A DNA stretch of 64,000 nt from Algirhabdus cladophorae (GTDB taxonomy: Bacteria > Pseudomonadota > Alphaproteobacteria > Rhodobacterales > Rhodobacteraceae), in assembly GCF_044772865.1 (NCBI RefSeq), contig NZ_CP173029.1:248001-312000 (forward strand), given 5' to 3'. The notes under the pieces were generated by a model, which saw nothing but the letters and a program-made list of their open reading frames with translations, was not told the DNA's origin and searched no databases. Below are positions 24,146 to 33,578 of the stretch, piece after piece (position 1 is the first letter of the stretch; each line of letters opens with the position of its first letter). Both the position numbers and the translations under genes were made by a program.

Positions 24146-25894
24146 TCAATCGTCTTCGAATGGATCCCATTCGTCGTCAACCTCTGGGAGGGCCTCTACG
24201 GCGGCATCTTGGGCGATTTCTGCCGCCGTCCGAATGTTGATGATCTTGGCGCCAGGGAAACTGTCGAACACGGCTTGAACCAAAGGGTGTTCTTGTGCGG
24301 TCTCGCGCAGTTCCACGTCTTTGGCGTCGCGCACTGCAGCGATGGAGGCGTCGCCGTCATCATTGGTGATAGAAACAGCCCAACGGGCACCAGTCCACGC
24401 CGATAGTTTTGAGCTGAGCCGTGCCGCCAAATCGGAAGGGGCAGAGGGTGTCGGGTTAAATTCGATCCGGCCGGGGCTGTAGCGGACCAATTGAACACCG
24501 CCTTCAACATCGACCAACAGCTTTACATCGCGGTGGGTGCGGATCAGGGCAACCACGTCTTCAAACCGTCCAAACCGCGCCAATGCATCCTGAGCAGCGG
24601 CGGCCTGCGTGACCGTGCCTGCCCCTGCAGCAAGGGTGGCGCGCGCAGTTGGCATAGGCGCGCCAGACGCTCTGGTCGTTGGGCCGCCGCCGCCCGAGGG
24701 GACAGATTGGCCAGCAGGTGGGGGAGGGGGCGTGTCTTGCAGCTTGCGTACCAGATCCTCGGGGCTGGGAAGGTCAGCCACATGGGTCAAACGGATCACA
24801 GCCATTTCAGCGGCCATCATCGCGTTCGGGGCATGCGCCACTTCTTCGATGGCTTTCAACAGCATCTGCCACATGCGGGTCATCGCCCGCATCGGCAGGG
24901 CCTCGGCCATGGCGATGCCGCGCGTGCGCTCATCCGGGCCAACAGTGGGGTCGTCTGCTGCGTCGGGGGTGATTTTGATCACACTGATCCAATGGGTCAG
25001 TTCCGCCAAATCGCGCAATACAGCCATGGGATCGGCCCCATCTGCATATTGTTCACCAAGTTCGGTCAGGGCGCTGGCCGCATCGCCTTTCATGACCATG
25101 TCGAACAAATCCATCACCCGCCCGCGATCAGCAAGCCCCAGCATTGCACGCACTTGATCCGCGGTTGTCTCGCCCGCGCCATGACTGATGGCCTGATCCA
25201 ATAGCGAGGTCGCGTCGCGTGCCGATCCTTCGGCAGCGCGGGTGATCAAGGCCAAGGCGTCCTCGGCGATCTGTGCCTTCTCGCTGTCCGCGATCTTGCG
25301 CATCAGCCCGATCATATCCTCGGGTTCAATCCGGCGCAGGTCAAAGCGCTGACAACGGGACAGAACGGTTACGGGTACTTTGCGGATTTCCGTGGTGGCA
25401 AAGATGAATTTAACGTGGGCGGGGGGTTCTTCCAGCGTTTTGAGCAGTGCGTTGAAGGCACTGGTCGACAGCATGTGAACCTCATCGATGATGTAAATCT
25501 TGTAGCGGGCCGAGGCAGGCACATAGTGCACGCTGTCTAGGATATTGCTGCGGATATCGTCGATTTTTGTTTGGCTGGCGCCATCCATTTCGACAACATC
25601 TACATGCTGGCCTGCCATAATGGAGGTACAATGTTCGCATTGCCCACAAGGTTCTGTCGTTGGCGTCCCGTTGCCGTCGGGACCAATGCAGTTCATGCCT
25701 TTTGCGATAATGCGGGCAGTTGTGGTTTTGCCGGTCCCACGGATCCCGGTCATCATAAAGGCCTGGGCGATACGGTCGGCCTCAAAGGCATTTTTGAGGG
25801 TGCGGACCATGGCCTCTTGGCCAACCAAATCGACAAAGGTTTCGGGGCGGTATTTACGCGCCAATACCTGATAGCCGTCTGGGGAAGATGTCAT
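24146..25894 (-). CDS. dnaX: DNA polymerase III subunits gamma and tau
   Basis: A 582-residue clamp-loader ATPase. Seen: YQVLARKYRPETFVDLVGQE, Walker A GIRGTGKTTTARIIAKGMN, the zinc-binding cysteines (MNCIG then CGQCEHC), Walker B with IIDEVHMLSTSAFNALLKTLEEPP, sensor FIFATTEIRKVP, SRCQRFDLRRI, and AEGSARDATSLLDQAISHG. A Pro/Gly/Ala-rich linker (about residues 390-440) leads to the C-terminal tau region. The ATG at 25894 is chosen since 71 upstream in-frame residues look non-coding. I did not find a clear slippery site for making a short gamma form. First gene of dnaX-ybaB-recR. Confidence 0.96.
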   Translation of the reverse strand: MTSSPDGYQVLARKYRPETFVDLVGQEAMVRTLKNAFEADRIAQAFMMTGIRGTGKTTTARIIAKGMNCIGPDGNGTPTTEPCGQCEHCTSIMAGQHVDVVEMDGASQTKIDDIRSNILDSVHYVPASARYKIYIIDEVHMLSTSAFNALLKTLEEPPAHVKFIFATTEIRKVPVTVLSRCQRFDLRRIEPEDMIGLMRKIADSEKAQIAEDALALITRAAEGSARDATSLLDQAISHGAGETTADQVRAMLGLADRGRVMDLFDMVMKGDAASALTELGEQYADGADPMAVLRDLAELTHWISVIKITPDAADDPTVGPDERTRGIAMAEALPMRAMTRMWQMLLKAIEEVAHAPNAMMAAEMAVIRLTHVADLPSPEDLVRKLQDTPPPPPAGQSVPSGGGGPTTRASGAPMPTARATLAAGAGTVTQAAAAQDALARFGRFEDVVALIRTHRDVKLLVDVEGGVQLVRYSPGRIEFNPTPSAPSDLAARLSSKLSAWTGARWAVSITNDDGDASIAAVRDAKDVELRETAQEHPLVQAVFDSFPGAKIINIRTAAEIAQDAAVEALPEVDDEWDPFEDD

Positions 25895-26048
25895 GAGATA
25901 CGTCCTGATTCCGTGCCTTAAAATCTTAACGGCCCGAGGGAAGATCGTCCATGGTGCTAAATGGCAGGCAAGTCTGTTACAGATCCATCTGTGCAACTGG
26001 CTATGGCCAACATTGACGAGGTAGCGCGGTGATTTGGAGGCAGGTGTG

Positions 26049-26504
26049 ATGATTTCGCAAATCGAACTTGGGGCGGGCCTAATCGGATTGTCACCGCTGC
26101 CGCGCAATTTGGAGGAACTGGAAATTGTGGGTGCGTGGAGGGCGGACTTGGCAGTCAGTTTGACCCAAGATGACGAGTTTCACCGACTTGCGCCAGATGG
26201 TTTGATCCAAGTGTTGGGTGCGGATCGCCTTGTTTTTCCAATTGCAGACTACGGCGTGCCGACGGATCGGCAAACACAAGCATGGCCAGACATCGCGGCA
26301 TGTATCACGGCCTGTCTAGAACGCGGGGAACGTGTTTTGATCCACTGCAAAGGTGGGTGTGGGCGCACCGGCATGATTGTTTTACGTTTGATGGTTGAGG
26401 CGGGGGAGGATCCAGATAAAGCCCTTCATCGGCTCAGGCGCAGTCGGCCCTGTGCGATCGAAACACAGGCACAGTTACGTTGGGCGCAAGGGTGCCCGGT
26501 CTAG
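26049..26504 (+). CDS. Dual-specificity protein phosphatase-like protein
   Basis: A 151-residue cysteine phosphatase. The P-loop VLIHCKGGCGRTGM matches HCxxGxxRTG (nucleophile Cys, Arg of the loop), and the general-acid aspartate is likely in FPIADYGVP. The N-terminus has the LSLTQDDEF-like segment found in dual-specificity phosphatases. The ATG at 26049 has GGAGG eight bases upstream; GTG at 26046 is an alternative. It is divergent from dnaX and lies just before the SRP RNA. Substrate (phosphotyrosine, phospholipid or other) is unknown. Confidence 0.85.
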   Translation: MISQIELGAGLIGLSPLPRNLEELEIVGAWRADLAVSLTQDDEFHRLAPDGLIQVLGADRLVFPIADYGVPTDRQTQAWPDIAACITACLERGERVLIHCKGGCGRTGMIVLRLMVEAGEDPDKALHRLRRSRPCAIETQAQLRWAQGCPV

Positions 26505-26523
26505 TTTACGGTTGGGGTGTTAG

Positions 26524-26621
26524 GTGAGAGGTTGGACATCGACCCAAGTGGGGCTCGTTGTGGCTGCTTCCTTCCGGACCTGACCAGGTTGGCGAGGCAC
26601 CTGCCCGCGCCAACCTCTCGA
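26524..26621 (-). ncRNA. ffs: Signal recognition particle RNA, small bacterial type
   Basis: On the minus strand the highly conserved SRP loop GGTCAGGTCCGGAAGGAAGC followed by AGCC is present, the signature of 4.5S RNA domain IV that binds Ffh. The ends GAGAGGTTGG (26526-26535 plus-strand) and CCAACCTCTC (26610-26619) pair perfectly to close the hairpin, giving a molecule of about 95-100 nt. The exact 5' and 3' ends are estimates from this pairing. It lies between a phosphatase gene and a 5'-nucleotidase-like gene. Confidence 0.93.
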
Positions 26622-26656
26622 GACCTCATATAGAGACGGACGGGCAGCGATGCAAC

Positions 26657-28450
26657 CTAGGCATCAAACCTTATCCGGTATAGGGCAAACCCTTTTTGTG
26701 AAGGTCCAACGTAGCTCACTGCTGTGGGGAGCTTGCTGGCGGTCACGGCCAAGGGGGACGATTTAAATACGGCTGATGCGCGTTTGATCGGGCTGAACTT
26801 CCAGTTTTGGATCGGGGTTGGATCAACCACTTGGCGTTGGGTCAAATACTGGATCAGAACATCGCGATTGCTCATGCCGGCCTCTATACAGGGCGCATTT
26901 GGTGCCCGATTTCGGCGAAATCCACTGGTGGCTAAGGCAAACCTTTGATCGGCGGAAATCGGTTGCCCTTTATAGGTGATCGACTTGATACGCTTGCGAT
27001 CCTCGGGGGCAATGACAGCGTTGCCCAAATGATCAAAGGCGGCTGGTTGCGTGAGATCAATTTCATAGTCGATCCCATCGAAGGTGTCGTAATCATATGC
27101 CGGAACACGGGGGTTGAGCAGCGGCTGGTCGGTTTCATGAGGGGTGATTTGGTGAAAACACGATGCCGATTGCTCAAGCCAGCCATAGATCTGCGCGCCT
27201 GTAAGAATCATCGCACAGAATTGGTTTTCGTACCGGTAGATATCATGAATATTGTGCAGATTTATCGGTCCCGCAGGCAAAAAACTGTAGTTTTTCGACC
27301 CTTCTTCGCCGCCAACCCGTGCCAAAGCAACGGCAGAAATCAGCGGCAGGCCTTGGAATTCTGTGCCCTCCAATAATGAACTGAGGTGGGCTTGTTGGGC
27401 GTTATGCACGAATTGAGATGCGCTGTTCGGAGCGACTTGGGCAAAAAAGCTGCTCATTGCAAAGCGGGTCTGGCCCAGTCGCGCGTTCATTCGTGCCAAG
27501 GTCAAGCGGTGCGTGTTTTGCGCAGTATTAAAGATGTCTGTGTCGCCGGTGTGAAACGATATTGATCCTATGGCCTCGGCGGTTCCACTCGTCACAGACC
27601 AGGCGTCGTCGGTTTTTACAAGGGTCAGGCTGATATGGCCTAAATGCGAGGCGTTGCAGCCGGGCATGACGGTTGCCGCGTCGCCATCGGCGGTCTGATC
27701 TTGGCTGAAAGCGCGGTGAATATGCCCGGCAAAAACCGCATTAACATCGGCCAATTGTGAGATGCTTCGAGCGAAATTTGCAGGCTCTTCCGGGGCCGGG
27801 TCGGCAATATAGCCACTATGGGCCAAAACGATGCATATGTCTGCGCCTGCGCGCTTCATGTTTGCGACGGCTCTGCGGGTCGCGCTGACCGGATCTGACA
27901 GCTCAAAATTTCTGCCCATCTGCAGCTGTGACCAATATTGTGACTGCTGTGGCAAGCATCCCGTAACACCAATTTTCAGCTCGTGGTTTTGTCCGTCATG
28001 GCAGGTCACCGTGCGGGGTAAAATGATGAACTGCGGGGGATGTTTGAAGTCACCTTCGACGATATTGGCGCAAACATAGGGACAGCTGGCTGTATCGATC
28101 AGATCGTCCAGAACATCAGGGCCGTAGTCTAAATCATGGTTGCCCAACGTCGCTGCATCATAGCCGCACAGCCCAAGAAAGCTGTGCATGTTGAGGCCAG
28201 CCTGACGATTGGCCACTAAAGTGTCCGCAAAGGCCGTGCCTTGGATCAAATCACCATTGTCAAACAGCATCGAGTTGGCGGTTTTAGCGCGGGCTTCTTT
28301 CAGGGTCTTGGCAAGCTGAACCAAAGCGGGGCCTTGGGTGGCGGCCATATCAACATAATCAAACTGCAAAACACTGCCATGCAGATCACTGGTCCCAAAC
28401 AGGTCCAATGTCACCTTTGAAGGTGGTTTTGATGTAGGATGTTGTACCAA
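26657..28450 (-). CDS. 5'-nucleotidase / 2',3'-cyclic phosphodiesterase family protein
   Basis: A 597-residue two-domain protein of the UshA/CpdB family. The metallophosphatase domain shows FGTSDLHGSV, FDNGDLIQGT, ATLGNHDLDYG, CIVLAHSGY and NAVFAGHIH, the five metal-binding blocks. The C-terminal 5_nucleotid_C domain follows from about residue 330, with YRYENQFCAMILTGAQIYGWLEQSA, FDGIDYEIDLTQP and ALATSGFRRN. Most relatives are periplasmic, but this one starts with a hydrophilic N-terminus (MVQHPTSKPPSKVTLDLF) and no signal peptide, so a cytoplasmic location or mis-set start is possible. The CpdB-like ATSGFRRN tail favours cyclic nucleotide hydrolysis; this is inference. Confidence 0.85.
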   Translation of the reverse strand: MVQHPTSKPPSKVTLDLFGTSDLHGSVLQFDYVDMAATQGPALVQLAKTLKEARAKTANSMLFDNGDLIQGTAFADTLVANRQAGLNMHSFLGLCGYDAATLGNHDLDYGPDVLDDLIDTASCPYVCANIVEGDFKHPPQFIILPRTVTCHDGQNHELKIGVTGCLPQQSQYWSQLQMGRNFELSDPVSATRRAVANMKRAGADICIVLAHSGYIADPAPEEPANFARSISQLADVNAVFAGHIHRAFSQDQTADGDAATVMPGCNASHLGHISLTLVKTDDAWSVTSGTAEAIGSISFHTGDTDIFNTAQNTHRLTLARMNARLGQTRFAMSSFFAQVAPNSASQFVHNAQQAHLSSLLEGTEFQGLPLISAVALARVGGEEGSKNYSFLPAGPINLHNIHDIYRYENQFCAMILTGAQIYGWLEQSASCFHQITPHETDQPLLNPRVPAYDYDTFDGIDYEIDLTQPAAFDHLGNAVIAPEDRKRIKSITYKGQPISADQRFALATSGFRRNRAPNAPCIEAGMSNRDVLIQYLTQRQVVDPTPIQNWKFSPIKRASAVFKSSPLAVTASKLPTAVSYVGPSQKGFALYRIRFDA

Positions 28451-28587
28451 GATACGGCTTTAAATTGTGGTTGAGAGGGATCAATACCCTTAAGTTGAAC
28501 TGCCTTTGACTTCAATAACTAGCGTTAGGTCAGATTGTGTCACGTCTTGTTCCGTGTCAGATGTGGCACAGATTTCGAGGATTTTGA

Positions 28588-29553
28588 ATGAAACACGCAG
28601 AAACTGTCACTTTTGGTGGCTCGGGTTTGGAACGGGCCGCGCATTTGCGAAACAATCCGCAGGAACTGGCGGCTCTGTTCGAGGATAACGGCCAAGTCTT
28701 GATGGTCTGGCGTGGCAAGCCGTTGGTGCAAGGGCCGGACAATGGGCAATTGGTCTGGGTTGATGCCCGCCACCCAATGGTCGCGTCGGCCACCAAATCG
28801 GCGGTGTTTCTGGGGCTAGAGGGCGGCAAAGGCCTGTTCGCTGTGGATGTCTCGCATTGGACGCCAGATGATTTGGATACATCGACCCTTAACCAATTTC
28901 TCGACCCGTCTGAGCAAGTTCCCCAGGGCGGCCCAGCAGGGGCGGTTTTTGCTGAGTTACGGGCGGTGATGACCAAGCTTGACGCGCGTGATGCCGAGTG
29001 TGCAGCCACGGCGCGGGCGGTTTTGGAATGGCACCGCACCCACGGATTTTGTGCGTTTTGTGGTCACAAAACGATGATTGGAATGGCGGGCTGGCAAACG
29101 GATTGTGCAGCCTGTGGTCGCCATCATTTCCCACGTACGGACCCTGTTGTGATTATGTTGATCCTGTCGGGGAATTCCGTTTTGTTGGGGCGTTCGCCCG
29201 GATGGCCCGAAGGGATGTATTCTTTGCTGGCAGGGTTCATCGAACCGGGTGAGACGATAGAGGCTGCGGTGCGCCGCGAAGTTCAAGAAGAGTCAGGAGT
29301 TCACGTAGGCCAAGTGGGGTATCTGGCCTCCCAACCATGGCCTTTCCCTGCCTCACTGATGTTTGGGTGTATCGGCCATGCGACCAGCACGGAAATCAAA
29401 ATCGATCCCGAAGAGATCGAAGATGCACTGTGGGTCACCCGCGAAGAAATGATGCAGATTTTTGCGGGCGAACACCCCAAGGTTAACGCGCCCCGCCAAG
29501 GTGCGATTGCACATTTTTTGTTGCAAAACTGGCTTGCAGATACATTGGATTAA
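28588..29553 (+). CDS. nudC: NAD(+) diphosphatase / NADH pyrophosphatase
   Basis: A 321-residue NudC. The central zinc ribbon (FCAFCGHKT, DCAACGRHHFPRTDP) is followed by the Nudix box starting in AGFIEPGETIEAAVRREV and ending QEESGV, and then by SQPWPFPASLM, the SQPWPFPxS signature specific to NudC-type enzymes. It hydrolyses NAD(H) to NMN(H) and AMP and can remove NAD caps from RNA. An ATG preceded by AGGATTTTGA fits the start. It lies 49 bases before an SRPBCC gene on the same strand. Confidence 0.95.
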   Translation: MKHAETVTFGGSGLERAAHLRNNPQELAALFEDNGQVLMVWRGKPLVQGPDNGQLVWVDARHPMVASATKSAVFLGLEGGKGLFAVDVSHWTPDDLDTSTLNQFLDPSEQVPQGGPAGAVFAELRAVMTKLDARDAECAATARAVLEWHRTHGFCAFCGHKTMIGMAGWQTDCAACGRHHFPRTDPVVIMLILSGNSVLLGRSPGWPEGMYSLLAGFIEPGETIEAAVRREVQEESGVHVGQVGYLASQPWPFPASLMFGCIGHATSTEIKIDPEEIEDALWVTREEMMQIFAGEHPKVNAPRQGAIAHFLLQNWLADTLD

Positions 29554-29602
29554 CCTCAATACACCTATAAAGAGCACGCTAAAGCCCTACAGGACCTAAC
29601 AG

Positions 29603-30076
29603 ATGAAGTTTTCGACCCGCGAAGATATCGAAGCACCGATTGAATTTGTGTACAAAGCGATTACGGATTTCGACGCTTTTGAACGTGCTGCGATGCGGCG
29701 CGGTGCCGATGTGGAACGAACGGCTGGTCAAACGGCCAAAGGCGTGGGCACCTCTTGGATCGTTGCGTTCGAGTTTCGTGGTAAGCCGCGCGAGTTGAAA
29801 GGTGCCTTGGTTGAGGCTGACGCGCCCAATCGCTTGCGGTTTGAAGGCACTTTAAGCGGGCTTGATGTGGCTTTGGATGTAGATTTGGTAGCACTTTCCA
29901 AGAAACGCACGCGCCTACATGTCGCGACCGAACTTAAGCCGCGCAGCCTGTCAGCACGTTTGTTGATCCAGTCCTTGCGTTTGGCCAAGACCAGCCTGAC
30001 CAAACGGTTCAAATCCCGCATTGCGGAATTTGCCGAGGATCTGGAAGACCGACATCGCCGGGGCGTATCTGCGTAA
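29603..30076 (+). CDS. SRPBCC family (START-like) protein
   Basis: A 157-residue protein with the SRPBCC/polyketide-cyclase-like pattern: MKFSTREDIEAPIEFVYKAITDFDAFERAAMRRG at the N-terminus, a beta-rich middle (GTSWIVAFEFRGKPRELKGALVEAD, NRLRFEGTLSGLDVALDVDLVAL) and a long basic C-terminal helix (AKTSLTKRFKSRIAEFAEDLEDR). Such folds bind hydrophobic ligands. No function is known for this branch. It follows nudC and converges on pheA with a one-base gap. Confidence 0.8.
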   Translation: MKFSTREDIEAPIEFVYKAITDFDAFERAAMRRGADVERTAGQTAKGVGTSWIVAFEFRGKPRELKGALVEADAPNRLRFEGTLSGLDVALDVDLVALSKKRTRLHVATELKPRSLSARLLIQSLRLAKTSLTKRFKSRIAEFAEDLEDRHRRGVSA

Positions 30077-30077
30077 G

Positions 30078-30911
30078 CTACGGTCGTGCGGCATCAGCAG
30101 GATAGACGCCTAGGATCCTGATCATGTCGGTGAAATAGTCCAGTTCCTCTAGGGCGCGCTGCACATTGTCGTCGTCAGGATGGCCATCGATATCCGCGTA
30201 AAACTGCGTTGCCGTGAACTCGCCATCCACCATATAGCTTTCCAGTTTAGTCATATTGACGCCGTTTGTCGCAAAACCGCCCATGGCCTTGTACAGGGCC
30301 GCTGGCAAATTGCGGACCCGAAACACAAAGCTGGTCATCATTTTTGTGTCGCCCCGCCGGGACTGATCAGGTTCAGGGGCCATGATCAAAAAGCGTGTGG
30401 TGTTCTTGTCGTGATCTTCGATGTGACGGGCCAAAAGCTCGAGATCGTAAATCTCGCCTGCGATATCTGAAGCAAGGGCAGCTTGGCTTGGATCCTTGAA
30501 CGCGGCCACTTCCATCGCAGATCCGGCCGTGTCGGCGCTTTTGACGGCATCCAGTTTGTGCTTGGCTAAGAAATCGCGACATTGCCCCAAAAGGACCGGA
30601 TGGCTGCGCGCGGATTTCACTGTGTCCAATGTGCTACCTGCTACACCCCACAAATTGATGTGAACGCGCACGAAGGCTTCGCCGATGATGTGCAAGCCAG
30701 AGTTGGGAATCAGTTGGTGGATGTCTGGGACGCGGCCAAAGGTCGTGTTTTCCACAGGGAGCATGGCCAAAGCTGCATTGCCTGAATGCACAGCTTCTAT
30801 GGCGTCTTCGAAGGTTTTGCAGGCCAAAGGCTGCATGTCAGGGCGGGCGTCACGGCAGGCTTGATGCGAATAAGCACCCAGTTCACCCTGAAAGGCAATA
30901 ATCGCTGTCAT
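30078..30911 (-). CDS. pheA: Prephenate dehydratase
   Basis: A 277-residue stand-alone prephenate dehydratase making phenylpyruvate for phenylalanine synthesis. Seen: IAFQGELGAYSHQACRDARP, AVHSGNAALAMLPVENTTFGRV, the catalytic-region DKNTTRFLIM (TRF motif) at about residues 170-179, and the C-terminal ACT domain (SFVFRVRNLPAALYKAMGGFA, MTKLESYMVDGEFTATQFYADI) that binds phenylalanine for feedback inhibition. There is no fused chorismate mutase. GTG/ATG choice is simple: the ATG at 30911 begins the conserved start. Confidence 0.95.
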   Translation of the reverse strand: MTAIIAFQGELGAYSHQACRDARPDMQPLACKTFEDAIEAVHSGNAALAMLPVENTTFGRVPDIHQLIPNSGLHIIGEAFVRVHINLWGVAGSTLDTVKSARSHPVLLGQCRDFLAKHKLDAVKSADTAGSAMEVAAFKDPSQAALASDIAGEIYDLELLARHIEDHDKNTTRFLIMAPEPDQSRRGDTKMMTSFVFRVRNLPAALYKAMGGFATNGVNMTKLESYMVDGEFTATQFYADIDGHPDDDNVQRALEELDYFTDMIRILGVYPADAARP

Positions 30912-31027
30912 GGCGTCAATGGATCCTTAAGCTAACTATGGTCGATTGGTCGCGGTTTCTACACCTTGCTCTTACCAGTGGGAAGTGCATATACGGTGGC
31001 AACACAACAGCAATCACGGAACGCGAT

Positions 31028-31546
31028 ATGTTCGACACAATGACCTTTACTAAAATCATGGGCGCCTTGTGCGGTAGCCTTCTTGTATTTCTGCTGGGCG
31101 CTTGGGTGGCTGAAAGCATTTATCACGGTGGTGGATCCCATGGCGGTGACCATCAGCAGGCCTATGTCATCGACACTGGCGAGGAAGAGGTCGCTGACGA
31201 ACCTGAGGAAGAAATTGATCTTCCGACCTTGCTTGCCGCCGCGGACTTAGACAAAGGCGAACGCGTATTTAAGAAATGCAGCGCTTGTCACAAAGTCGAA
31301 GACGGCGCAAATGGCACGGGGCCCCACCTAAATGGTATCGTCGGCCGTGCAGTTGGTGCGGTTGACGGATTTGGGTATTCTGGTGCGCTTAGCGAAGCAG
31401 CCGACGTCTGGTCCGTTGAGGAACTATTTGCTTTCCTTGAAAACCCAAAGGCTTACGCGAACGGCACATCGATGGCGTTTCGCGGGTTGGACAAACCAGA
31501 AGACCGGGCAAACGTGATTGCGTGGTTGGAGGGCGTTTCCAACTAA
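31028..31546 (+). CDS. Membrane-anchored c-type cytochrome
   Basis: A 172-residue class I cytochrome c. Residues 9-28 form an uncleaved membrane anchor (MGALCGSLLVFLLGAWVAES), followed by a His/Gly and then a Glu-rich linker and the haem domain: FKKCSACHK (CxxCH), GTGPHLNGIVGR (conserved GPxLxGxxGR), FGYSGAL, and the distal Met in GTSMAFRGL. This matches the membrane-bound cytochrome cy/c552 type of Rhodobacteraceae, which carries electrons from the bc1 complex to terminal oxidase. The ATG at 31028 is taken because it starts directly before the anchor. Confidence 0.9.
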   Translation: MFDTMTFTKIMGALCGSLLVFLLGAWVAESIYHGGGSHGGDHQQAYVIDTGEEEVADEPEEEIDLPTLLAAADLDKGERVFKKCSACHKVEDGANGTGPHLNGIVGRAVGAVDGFGYSGALSEAADVWSVEELFAFLENPKAYANGTSMAFRGLDKPEDRANVIAWLEGVSN

Positions 31547-31563
31547 GCACTTTGAGTGTTCTT

Positions 31564-31601
31564 AAAAAAGGGCCGCCTTCTTAGGAAGCGGCCCTTTTTT
31601 T
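31564..31601 (+). terminator. Rho-independent terminator of the cytochrome gene
   Basis: AAAAAAGGGCCGC, an 11-base loop, GCGGCCCTTTTTTT: long stem with T run, 17 bases after the stop. Confidence 0.9.
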
Positions 31602-31704
31602 GTTCACGCGTGTTCACATATTATCAACTGGCAATTCGACTTCTAGGAATTTAGCCTAATTTTAATAAAAATGGACTAAGCCCAGAATGGACGGAGAGCC
31701 TCGC

Positions 31705-33558
31705 ATGAAAATTATCGCTAAACGCAGTATCGCCACAGCTGTTGCTGCCACGTGTTTTGCCAGTTTTGCTTTCGCGCAAGACACCATAATTAAAACCCAT
31801 GCTTATGCCACGTTCGGTGATGTGAAATATCCAGCCGACTTTGCCCATTTCGATTACGTCAATCCAAACGCCCCGAAGGGTGGTGAAATTTCGATTTGGG
31901 CGCCGGGGACGTTTGACAGTTTTAATCCCTACACCCGCAAAGGCCGCTCTGGCCGTTTGGCAAGCATCGGCTTTGAATCGCTTTTGACCAATAGCAAGGA
32001 CGAGGTCAGCACCCAGTACTGTCTTGTTTGCACAACCATGGAGTATCCCGAATCTGAGGATTGGGTGATCTTTAACATGCGCCCCGAAGCGCGGTTTTCA
32101 GATGGCTCGCCGGTGACAGCACATGACGTTGTGTTCTCACATTACCTCTTTTTGGAACAGGGTCTGCCATCATATGCGCGCGCCGTATCCGCATTGATCC
32201 CAACGGTCGAGGCGCTGGATGATCACACGGTAAAGTTCACTTTTGCGGATGACGTGCCGCGCCGCGATTTGATTCCGCAGGCTGGCGGCACACCCATTTT
32301 TAGCAAAGCGTGGTATGAAAGCACCGAGGCACGGTTGGACGAAAGCCGTTTGGAACCCGGCGTGGGGTCAGGGCCGTACATGCTTGATAGCTATGATATC
32401 AATCGACAAATCGTCTATAAACGTAACCCGGATTACTGGGGCAAAGACCTGCCGATTATGCGGGGGCGCAGTAATTTTGATACGATCCGTGTCGAATATT
32501 TTGGCGACACCACGGCGGCTTTGGAAGGGTTCAAAGCAGGGGCCTATTCTTTCCGTGCTGAAAACAGTTCGAAGACATGGGCCACCGCCTATGATTTCCC
32601 GGCAGTTGCCGACGGGACAGTCCAAAAAGTAGAGCTGCCAAACGGCAATTTGCCGGTCGCTGCTGGCTTGGTGTTCAACATGCGTCAGCCACAACTCAGC
32701 GACATTCGCGTGCGCGAGGCGTTAGGCTTGATGTTCAATTTCGAGTGGACCAATGAAAGCCTGCAATATGGGCTGTTCGCACAGCGTCATTCGTTTTGGG
32801 AAAATAGCGACATGGGGGCAACGGGTGTGCCCGAGGGTGCAGAGCTGGAGTTGCTAAAATCCCTTGGTGACAAGGTCGAGCCTTCTGTGTTGACCGAACC
32901 AGCCGTTCGCGCCCATTCCAGTGGCGCGCGTCAGTTGGACCGCAAAAATCTACGCCGGGCTTCCGCCTTGCTGGACGAAGCAGGTTATACCGTTGGCAGT
33001 GACGGCATCCGCCGAAATGCGGATGGCCAAACGCTGGATATTGAATTGCTGGAAGATACGCCAACATTCGACCGGATCTTTACGCCGTATGTGGCCAACC
33101 TCAAAGCTTTGGGGGTGAACGCAAATTATAATCGCGTCGATCCCGCACAATATACCGAGCGCACGCGGGCCAATGACTTTGACATGATCTATTTTGGTTA
33201 CCGCACTTCGCCAGAGCCAGGCATTGGAACGTCGCAATGGTTTGGATCGCAAGATGTCGAAAACAACTCTCGCAACCCTGCAGGCTATGCCGATGCAGGT
33301 GCGGACGTGTTGATGGAAAAAATCGTGGCCTCCAAGACCAAAGACGAACTGCAAACCGCAACGCGTGCACTGGACCGTGTGATGCGAGCAAAGCGGTTTA
33401 TCGTTCCAACCTGGTTTAACGATACAACTTGGGTGGCCTATTACGATCAATATGATCACCCCGAAAATCTGCCACCCTATGACATCGGCTACCTTGATTT
33501 CTGGTGGTATAATGCTGACAAAGGTCAAAAGCTGAAAGACGCTGGCGTTTTTCAATAA
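31705..33558 (+). CDS. yejA: Peptide ABC transporter substrate-binding protein (YejA-like)
   Basis: A 617-residue periplasmic binding protein of the SBP_bac_5 (DppA/OppA) superfamily. Signal peptide at about 1-25 (IATAVAATCFASFAFA, cut before QDT). Seen: GGEISIWAPGTFDSFNPYTRKG, FNMRPEARFSDGSPVTAHDVVFSHY, GSGPYMLDSYDINRQIVYKRNPDYWG, and RVREALGLMFNFEWTNESL. Length and these motifs fit YejA, whose transporter imports oligopeptides and microcin-type compounds. The ATG at 31705 has GGAGAG upstream. First gene of yejABEF. Confidence 0.9.
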   Translation: MKIIAKRSIATAVAATCFASFAFAQDTIIKTHAYATFGDVKYPADFAHFDYVNPNAPKGGEISIWAPGTFDSFNPYTRKGRSGRLASIGFESLLTNSKDEVSTQYCLVCTTMEYPESEDWVIFNMRPEARFSDGSPVTAHDVVFSHYLFLEQGLPSYARAVSALIPTVEALDDHTVKFTFADDVPRRDLIPQAGGTPIFSKAWYESTEARLDESRLEPGVGSGPYMLDSYDINRQIVYKRNPDYWGKDLPIMRGRSNFDTIRVEYFGDTTAALEGFKAGAYSFRAENSSKTWATAYDFPAVADGTVQKVELPNGNLPVAAGLVFNMRQPQLSDIRVREALGLMFNFEWTNESLQYGLFAQRHSFWENSDMGATGVPEGAELELLKSLGDKVEPSVLTEPAVRAHSSGARQLDRKNLRRASALLDEAGYTVGSDGIRRNADGQTLDIELLEDTPTFDRIFTPYVANLKALGVNANYNRVDPAQYTERTRANDFDMIYFGYRTSPEPGIGTSQWFGSQDVENNSRNPAGYADAGADVLMEKIVASKTKDELQTATRALDRVMRAKRFIVPTWFNDTTWVAYYDQYDHPENLPPYDIGYLDFWWYNADKGQKLKDAGVFQ

Positions 33559-33578
33559 CAACAGGCACTTAGACTCCT

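Noticed and set aside
24146..25894. Programmed frameshift in dnaX to make gamma
   Set aside because: I could not find a convincing slippery A-rich heptamer with a downstream hairpin; none is claimed.
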